Part shown: piece after piece, positions 14,393 to 19,231 of the stretch
How positions within the stretch are numbered: the stretch's first letter is position 1
How the letters are laid out: every line of letters starts with the position of its first letter
Assembly (NCBI GenBank): GCA_030628805.1
Contig: DAOVQG010000047.1
Location: 1 to 19,231 of the forward strand
DNA: 19,231 bases
Direction: 5' to 3'
DNA from: JAGMDK01 sp023128695
Lineage (GTDB): Bacteria; Planctomycetota; Phycisphaerae; UBA1845; Fen-1342
Made by a program: the position numbers and the translations under genes
The notes under the pieces: model-generated
Told to the model about the DNA's origin: nothing
The model's database searches: none
What the model saw: only the letters and a program-made list of their open reading frames with translations

Positions 14393-14873
14393 CTTCAGAC
14401 ATCCCCATCAGTTCCTGTGGCGTGCAGATCTCGGGACACGTATGCCCGTTGGCGAGGCAAACGCCTCGAATGATCGGTTTCGTCTCGGCGTTGTCGAGGT
14501 GCCGGCAATTCCAGGTAAGAAGATAATCGACCCCGTGGGCCGCGGAAAGGGCAATGTGAAGGGAATCGTCCAGGGCCTTGGCCGGGAGCGCTCCTTCGCG
14601 GATAAGGGCTTTGGACAAAGCGGGTACGGCATCCGTGACCGCAAGCAAGGGGATACCGGCCAGCGCCTCAAGGCGTCGTGCCACTGCATCAGGGTTGCCC
14701 CTTCCGGCCTCTTCGAGCACAACATCGGACGTGTAGAGGTCGAATCGGCTTCGCTGCGTTTCCCACCAGTCAACCGTCGCCTTCTGCCAGGCAGCGGCCA
14801 GAAGATCGCTGGAAGGCCGGGCAGTCAAGTACGACACGATCGAGGTCTCGATGTAAACCGTCTTCTTATCCAT
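14385..14873 (-). CDS. PIN-domain (VapC-like) ribonuclease
   Basis: A 162-residue protein starting with YIETSIVSYLTARPSSD, the PIN opening in which the first acidic residue is Glu9 instead of the usual Asp. Other acidic positions are Glu54/Glu55 (VVLEEAG), Asp102/Asp103 (ALDDSLHIALS) and Asp117 before YLLTWNCRHL. PIN proteins are Mg-dependent RNases, often toxins cutting tRNA or rRNA. First gene of a three-gene cassette; its end overlaps the antitoxin-like gene. The ribosome site is weak (TGGA upstream of the ATG). Repeats occupy the 131 bases before it. Confidence 0.85.
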   Translation of the reverse strand: MDKKTVYIETSIVSYLTARPSSDLLAAAWQKATVDWWETQRSRFDLYTSDVVLEEAGRGNPDAVARRLEALAGIPLLAVTDAVPALSKALIREGALPAKALDDSLHIALSAAHGVDYLLTWNCRHLDNAETKPIIRGVCLANGHTCPEICTPQELMGMSEDG

Positions 14874-14936
14874 TGCGGTCCATTCTCGTTATCATATTCA
14901 CTTTCCGCTGCGGATGGACGATCCGTTCGGATAGTC

Positions 14937-14964
14937 AAGACACTGCTCAAGAGCAGTGGCACAC
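14937..14964. repeat. 28-bp repeat, third copy of the 9763/9813 family
   Basis: Identical over 28 bases to 9809-9836. It lies in the 131-base gap between the receiver-domain gene and the PIN gene. Confidence 0.9.
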
Positions 14965-15004
14965 CCGCACGCCTGACAGTGCCACCCACCCCACCCCGCC
15001 CGTA

Positions 15005-15763
15005 CTACTGCACGAGCTTCTCCATATTCACGGTTACCCCCGTCGAACCAACGCTGAGAGAGCGCAGTAAACTCCTCCACCGTGATTTACGAACGCCCAC
15101 AACGGAAATGATGCGGTCTCGTTGGATGTCCGCGGCTCTCCTCGCGGTTGCCGCATCCGCGGTCGGATTGACTTTTTCGAGCAGCCAATAGCTGTTTGCA
15201 ACGGCGGGCGGTTCACCCATGTAGTCATCCACACTAAGCAACAATGTCGCTTTGCGAGAGAAAAGGAACACTGGGATCGGCGGCTCTCTCTGTACGGCAT
15301 CCCGGGCAACCGTGAACCCGTCAAGCTTCCACAGATAGCGCTCTTCTGACCATAATGATGGCAGCTCGTCTACACATCTGCTCTTCATCTTTTCATAGAT
15401 AGATAAGAGTTGCTGTGCGTGCTCATCCGTGCGGACCGGTTCAGCCGGGAAGAAAACATCCGTTACTATCGCGTCGCACGGAAAACCACGATTCAACGAT
15501 CTGCGAAAGTGTTGTCGGCTGCTGAAGGTAACGACACCGAAGTGTTCTCTATGGTAATCCCGGAACCATTCCCTGTTTGCGCGCTCGTCGTCGACGAACC
15601 AGACTATAGGCATCGACGAAGAGGTACGCTTAAGATCCCTCTTTACTGTGGCCCCATCACTTCCGGTTAGTTGGAGAGAAGCGAAGCTTGCGCCCGGGGC
15701 CGGCCAGAATGTGCCGACATCATCCCCAAAGGCCTCGTGTCCAGTGTACTGGTAGTCTGGCAT
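15005..15763 (-). CDS. Atypical response-regulator receiver protein
   Basis: A 252-residue protein. After a ~50-residue N-terminal stretch a receiver-like domain begins with PIVWFVDDERANREWF: acidic pocket Asp58/Asp59. The candidate phosphoacceptor is Asp102 in DAIVTDVFFP, the switch residue Ser169 (PVFLFSRKA) and the conserved Lys197 (WLLEKVNP). About 60 residues are inserted between the phosphoacceptor strand and the next strand, longer than in standard CheY folds. There is no DNA-binding domain. The ATG at 15763 is chosen for the GGAGA eight bases upstream; the frame extends to a TTG at 15787. It starts 40 bases after the membrane histidine phosphatase gene and is probably co-transcribed with it. 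No histidine kinase is in the window. Confidence 0.72.
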   Translation of the reverse strand: MPDYQYTGHEAFGDDVGTFWPAPGASFASLQLTGSDGATVKRDLKRTSSSMPIVWFVDDERANREWFRDYHREHFGVVTFSSRQHFRRSLNRGFPCDAIVTDVFFPAEPVRTDEHAQQLLSIYEKMKSRCVDELPSLWSEERYLWKLDGFTVARDAVQREPPIPVFLFSRKATLLLSVDDYMGEPPAVANSYWLLEKVNPTADAATARRAADIQRDRIISVVGVRKSRWRSLLRSLSVGSTGVTVNMEKLVQ

Positions 15764-15803
15764 AGTCAAATTCTCCGGATACGGCAAGGTTCACGAGGCT
15801 CCA

Positions 15804-16970
15804 CTAATCCTGTGAGCCAAGCCTCACCCGTGCGAGAATCTGAAGGAGTAGCCCTACGGCAGTGACTCCTCCGAGGGCAACGAGTGGCCAATGGACAGGG
15901 TCGAAGACGCTACACGCAACAAACGATACCCCGATAACGTAAAGACCAACAGCGGGCCTAAAGAGCAGGAACCACACCCGGACCATGTTCGAATAGAGTA
16001 CCCAGTGAACTGGCGTCGGTGGGCGCTCAAGCCTCCATCCAGGAATACGCCGGCTGAGGAATTGCGGAAGCTCCCTCCATATGCGCCTTGGTCCCTCTAT
16101 CCAAAACAGTTTGGGCATCTGAAGTGTGTCATAGGCGAACAGAGTCATCAGCGTCAGAAAGAGTGACCCAAGGATAAGCATGAACCCGATTGAGCAGGCA
16201 GTAGGATGCTTAACGATGTCGTTGACTCCAAGTGTTCGCGGCACGCCAACGACCAAACCGAGGACCAAAGAGATGAAGGCAGAGAACCACTTGGCAATAT
16301 CCAACTTCGACTTGATCTTGTCCCTAAGTCGAGTCTGTGCTTCTGGATCTTCAGCACCGACTACCCAAAGTGCTTGAGGAGAAGGTGCCAGTCGGATGAG
16401 CAGTGCCTCTGAAAGGTTTAGAGGAACGGGGTCCTTCCTCCGAAGCCATCCATTGGCTATCCAAGTGAGGTGCGGTTGATGACCGCAAAGCAGTAGTGCC
16501 TTGCCCGCCCCCTTTCCCTGCTCGGCGCTTGGGCAGATGCGTACACATTCAAGTGGCTGACGTGCCAACAGCCGATCCGTTGGGTGAACCGCGAAGTTTG
16601 TGTGCAGACCGGCATTGGTCTCCACCGAAACATCATCGGGGCATAAGTTTTGAGGTTGGAACGATGACAAGTAGGCATGCGCGGTCTCCTGAGCGTCGAG
16701 CGCAGGACTTGTGACCACGCGCGTTACTTTTACGTTCCATAGGTGCAGGAATTCCGACACCCAGCCGGCGAGCGATTGTGAACGTGGCCAGCCAGGTTTA
16801 GTACGATCGGCGACCGAATAGCCATGAAGCTTCTTAGGTTCGTCCAAGTTTTCCAAATGTGTGAAATGCCGATGAACATCGTGTGCATTGTCACGCGAGC
16901 CGTGGCGCACCAGGAGAAGGTACTGGACGTTGATAGATTGAGTGGCTTGCGCCGGGGCACTGAGACTCAT
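15804..16970 (-). CDS. Membrane-anchored histidine phosphatase
   Basis: A 388-residue two-part protein. Residues 15-205 form a histidine-phosphatase (phosphoglycerate-mutase-like, SixA-like) domain: Arg22-His23-Gly24 in LLLVRHGSRDN, a VVTSPALDAQETA motif (85-97) and the second His164 in LLLCGHQPHLTW. Residues 220-388 carry four hydrophobic segments (about 228-248, 258-280, 329-353, 360-381). Family members remove phosphate from phospho-histidine proteins or small molecules; SixA acts on the HPt domain of ArcB. The fusion to a four-helix membrane domain and the following receiver-domain gene suggest a phospho-signalling role; this is inference. Its ATG overlaps the stop of an upstream frame (TAATG). 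Confidence 0.82.
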   Translation of the reverse strand: MSLSAPAQATQSINVQYLLLVRHGSRDNAHDVHRHFTHLENLDEPKKLHGYSVADRTKPGWPRSQSLAGWVSEFLHLWNVKVTRVVTSPALDAQETAHAYLSSFQPQNLCPDDVSVETNAGLHTNFAVHPTDRLLARQPLECVRICPSAEQGKGAGKALLLCGHQPHLTWIANGWLRRKDPVPLNLSEALLIRLAPSPQALWVVGAEDPEAQTRLRDKIKSKLDIAKWFSAFISLVLGLVVGVPRTLGVNDIVKHPTACSIGFMLILGSLFLTLMTLFAYDTLQMPKLFWIEGPRRIWRELPQFLSRRIPGWRLERPPTPVHWVLYSNMVRVWFLLFRPAVGLYVIGVSFVACSVFDPVHWPLVALGGVTAVGLLLQILARVRLGSQD

Positions 16971-16972
16971 TA

Positions 16973-17154
16973 GGCTATTCGCTCGTTTCGCTTGGGATGG
17001 CTAACAATCATTACACACCTTGCATAAGCCGGCAAACGCAGGCTGTTTCCTTCTGCATAAAACCGCTCACGGCCCGTAGCATCCTCGATTCTGAAAGCTC
17101 CGTGACGGCGACGCACGGGAATCGGGAAGGTCGGCTTGATGGGCTTGCCATGCG
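16973..17154 (-). other. Possible small or decayed reading frame
   Basis: One frame reads GKPIKPTFPIPVRRRHGAFR and on through FYAEGNSLRLPAYARC to a TAA that overlaps the phosphatase ATG; it has the higher third-position GC, but no good start codon (only a GTG at the VRRR position). A second frame has an ATG three bases after the DUF2442 stop and encodes 45 residues that look less protein-like. The first frame may be a gene that lost its start. Confidence 0.3.
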
Positions 17155-17415
17155 TTACCTGGCTTTCAAGGGGAAGCGCTCTGGATGTTCTATGATCTCC
17201 TCCGTTAAATCCACGTCCAGATCGGGCCAATAATAATGGCCAGGCGCCGGTTCCGTGACGTGGAGAATTTTTCCAACCGGGACATCCTTGAACCACGGGA
17301 AATCCTCGTAGGACATGAAGAACTCCTTGTCTTGCGCCAGGAGCCACACGCCATGGTTCGAGACATGGGTAAGCTCAACCACCGAAGTGTTTTTGCCAGG
17401 CACTGGTGAACTCAT
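17155..17415 (-). CDS. DUF2442 domain protein
   Basis: An 86-residue protein with LTHVSNHGVWLL, the motif YEDFPWFKDVPV (about 36-47), and the tail WPDLDVDLTEEIIEHPERFPL, which match the DUF2442 family. These small proteins often sit beside DUF4160 genes, and some are suspected to be toxin-antitoxin components, but the function is not established. No DUF4160 partner is seen here. AGG upstream of the ATG at 17415 gives a modest ribosome site. It may head the transcript carrying the histidine phosphatase and receiver genes. Confidence 0.8.
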   Translation of the reverse strand: MSSPVPGKNTSVVELTHVSNHGVWLLAQDKEFFMSYEDFPWFKDVPVGKILHVTEPAPGHYYWPDLDVDLTEEIIEHPERFPLKAR

Positions 17416-17659
17416 CGTTTAACCTGTCTTCACCCCATAGCGGGCTTGTTGCACCGCCAAGACTCCTGCCGATGGGCGAGCTTGCCGCCCGAGTGGGGCG
17501 AGATATGAATAGCATAGCCCGAGGCGCCTGCAGCCGCAATGACGGTGTTTCCGGCCCGGCGGGGGCGGGACCGCGCTCCAAGCGGTCCTGCCTGCCCCAA
17601 ATCAGTGTCGGAAAAACAAGGGCGAGTCGGGGGTCCGTCCCACAGTTCTGAAACCCCCT
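17416..17659. other. Spacer between rodA and DUF2442 gene
   Basis: No credible gene. A weak stem (GGGGGT at 17629-17634 with ACCCCC at 17653-17658) just after the rodA stop could be part of a transcription end, but no U-tract follows. The middle part is GC-rich without clear repeats. Confidence 0.4.
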
Positions 17660-18919
17660 CTACTCATCATCCTGATACTCAAACGGTGGGTGTGCGATGA
17701 GCAGCGGGCGGCGTTGGGCAACGTTGACCAGCAGGCCGAGGGCCAGGAAATTCGCCCAGAGGCTGCTGCCGCCGGCGCTGACGAAGGGCAGCGTCATGCC
17801 GGTAATTGGGGCCAGCCCGAGTGTCATGCAGATGTTCAGCAGCGCCTGGACAACAATCATCACCACGACGCCGACGGCCAGCAGGCGACCGAAGGGATCA
17901 TTGGTGACGGTGGCAACTTCGAGCCCGACCAGCACGATCACGCCATAGGCGATCATCACGAGCGCGCCCCCGATCAGACCCCATTGATGCCCGATGATGG
18001 CGTAAATGAAATCGTTGTGCTCCTCGGGCAGCAGGCCGTCGTATTGGACGAAGATGCCCGCCCGGTAGCCCTCCCCGGCCGCGCCGCCGGTCCCGAGTGC
18101 GATCTTGGATTGCCGGAGCTGATAGCCCTCGGCCATGTGCCACGCTTCGTCTGCGACGTTCTGCTTGAAGAGCACCTGGATGCGGGCCTGCTGATAGTCC
18201 TTCATCCCGTACAAATAGAACAGCGGCATCGTCGCACAGCCCAGGAGGATGACGATCAGGAGATGTCGCCGCCGTGCCCCGGCCACGAACAACATCGCAA
18301 AAAGCACCGGCAGCAGCATCAACAGCGTACCGAGGTCCGGCTGGAAGAGAATCAGGACCATCGGCAGGACGGTCAGCAGGAAGGGGGCGATCAGGCCGCG
18401 CCAGCGCCGATAGGAGTTCCGGAAGCGCAGATAGCGTGCCAGTGTGAGAATCAGCGCGATTTTCATGAATTCCGAGGGTTGGATTTGTAGCGGCCCCAGC
18501 CCGATCCAGCGGAATGTGCCGCGTCGCTCGGGTACGAACGGGAGGTCGGGCCGCCCGAAGCGGTCCAGGAAATGCCCCACGACGAGCAACAGCAACAGCC
18601 CGATGACCAGCCCATAGAGCGGGTAAGTATAGCGGCCGATTTTCTGATAGCTCGGCTTCAGCATCAGCAGCATGAGGCCGACGCCGGTCGCCAGGAAGAC
18701 AATCTGCTTGGTGGTGAGCGGCCCGACGGCCCGGTAGGCCCGCGCCGGCCAACCGGCGTCGTCGGCCCGCACCTCTCCGAAGCTGTCGGTCGCCGGTGCC
18801 TGCGAGCTGCTGCGATCGGTGGCGTGGATGCAGGCCAGCCCGATGACGGACAGAAACACGACCGGGATCGCCAGTCCCCAGCCGAGTCGCGTCAGATTGA
18901 GCAGCTTCTGTTCAGGCAT
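17660..18919 (-). CDS. rodA: SEDS peptidoglycan glycosyltransferase RodA
   Basis: A 419-residue membrane protein with about ten helices that polymerises lipid II into glycan strands during cell elongation, together with PBP2. SEDS hallmarks: RWIGLGPLQIQPSEFMK (137-153); the essential Asp195 in FQPDLGT; LPEEHNDFIYAIIGHQWG (297-314), which favours RodA over FtsW; and TGMTLPFVSAGGSS near the C-terminus. The loop after the first helix (about 34-68) is longer than usual and hydrophilic. No Shine-Dalgarno sequence precedes the ATG. The usual partners (mreC, mreD, mrdA) are not adjacent on the visible side; a repeat-filled region lies upstream. Confidence 0.95.
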   Translation of the reverse strand: MPEQKLLNLTRLGWGLAIPVVFLSVIGLACIHATDRSSSQAPATDSFGEVRADDAGWPARAYRAVGPLTTKQIVFLATGVGLMLLMLKPSYQKIGRYTYPLYGLVIGLLLLLVVGHFLDRFGRPDLPFVPERRGTFRWIGLGPLQIQPSEFMKIALILTLARYLRFRNSYRRWRGLIAPFLLTVLPMVLILFQPDLGTLLMLLPVLFAMLFVAGARRRHLLIVILLGCATMPLFYLYGMKDYQQARIQVLFKQNVADEAWHMAEGYQLRQSKIALGTGGAAGEGYRAGIFVQYDGLLPEEHNDFIYAIIGHQWGLIGGALVMIAYGVIVLVGLEVATVTNDPFGRLLAVGVVVMIVVQALLNICMTLGLAPITGMTLPFVSAGGSSLWANFLALGLLVNVAQRRPLLIAHPPFEYQDDE

Positions 18920-18936
18920 CGGGCAGTGTTTAATAG

Positions 18937-18971
18937 TAGCGAGTTAAAAGTAGCGAGTAGCGAGTTAAGAG
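18937..18971. repeat. TAGCGAG/TTAANAG heptamer array
   Basis: Five consecutive 7-base units: TAGCGAG, TTAAAAG, TAGCGAG, TAGCGAG, TTAAGAG. It starts 18 bases upstream of the rodA start codon. It has the same 7-base period as, but a different sequence from, the TCAGCNN arrays around guaA. Confidence 0.8.
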
Positions 18972-19017
18972 TGATTTATTTCAATCAAAGTGAGACACTC
19001 GCCGCTGGCGGATACCA

Positions 19018-19090
19018 GTCCGCCACAAAAGTCGTGTAGCGTCCGGGCTCTGTCCCGGACGTCGTGGCGGGAGAGGTTTTCTCCGTATTC
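19018..19090. repeat. Hairpin repeat family B, second (half) copy
   Basis: Matches the reverse complement of about 10230-10303 with few differences, including the internal GGGAGAGGTTTTCTCCGTATTC piece (a hairpin of its own). It lies in the 312-base gene-free end of the window. Confidence 0.85.
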
Positions 19091-19119
19091 GTAAGAGTTC
19101 AGCCGTTTGCAACAAGCTC

Positions 19120-19147
19120 TCAGCAATCAGCTTTCAGCGGTCAGCTT
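19120..19147 (+). repeat. Short TCAGCNN heptamer array
   Basis: Four phased units (TCAGCAA, TCAGCTT, TCAGCGG, TCAGCTT), the same family as 4336-4538, about 15 kb away. The remaining 84 bases of the window hold only a 12-base palindrome (GTAAGTACTTAC) and no gene. Confidence 0.85.
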
Positions 19148-19231
19148 TTACCCTGATTAGCGAGTAAGTACTTACCCTCTGTCATGTGCTCAGGCTGCTC
19201 CGAATTACACGCTGTTTGTGACATTTACCCG

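Noticed and set aside
17690..18490. 266-codon plus-strand frame opposite rodA
   Set aside because: Antisense of a well-defined SEDS protein; translation is Gln/His/Asp-rich noise.

Overview
The window is GC-rich chromosomal DNA, most likely from a member of the Planctomycetota or a close relative, probably Phycisphaerae-like or metagenome-derived. This rests on several observations: a membrane protein ending in a four-cysteine zinc ribbon of a style common in that phylum; a decayed gene starting MANDYIPR from a family I associate with planctomycetes; poor or absent Shine-Dalgarno sites on some genes; and intergenic spaces packed with short hairpin repeats. No search was run, so all family names come from motif recognition.

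Layout, left to right. 1-2363 (+) holds a large multi-pass membrane protein with a GT-C glycosyltransferase-like motif, flanked by inverted copies of a ~55-bp hairpin repeat. 2777-4330 (+) is guaA, bracketed by oppositely oriented arrays of a 7-bp repeat; the right-hand array has 29 perfectly phased heptamers. 4331-5188 is repeat-rich and contains a decayed minus-strand reading frame. 5189-6596 (-) is a three-gene membrane cluster: two tandem paralogous small proteins, the second with a zinc ribbon, followed by a CPBP intramembrane protease. 6680-7753 (-) holds two wrecked genes: the MANDYIPR-family pseudogene and a transposase fragment.

7863-9629 (+) is a complete thiamin-synthesis unit: a good sigma70-type promoter, a TPP riboswitch, a 45-codon leader ORF whose ribosome site lies inside the aptamer, and thiC overlapping that leader's end. 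A 63-aa single-pass membrane protein follows at 9911.

From 10306 to 18919 every gene is on the minus strand. In transcription order they are: rodA (SEDS glycosyltransferase of cell elongation); a DUF2442 protein; a membrane-anchored histidine phosphatase followed by an atypical response-regulator receiver protein; a PIN toxin, a small antitoxin-like protein and a retropepsin-like aspartic protease packed with overlapping or touching ends; ornithine aminotransferase (rocD); a conserved acidic-tailed protein; and a secreted propeller-like protein. That last gene carries two tandem copies of an intergenic repeat inside its reading frame.

The most interesting items are the tightly coupled PIN / small protein / aspartic protease cassette, the histidine phosphatase + receiver pair (a candidate unlinked phospho-relay), the in-frame capture of structured repeats as protein sequence, the heptamer arrays, and the riboswitch-leader-thiC arrangement. 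No tRNA, rRNA or CRISPR array was seen.
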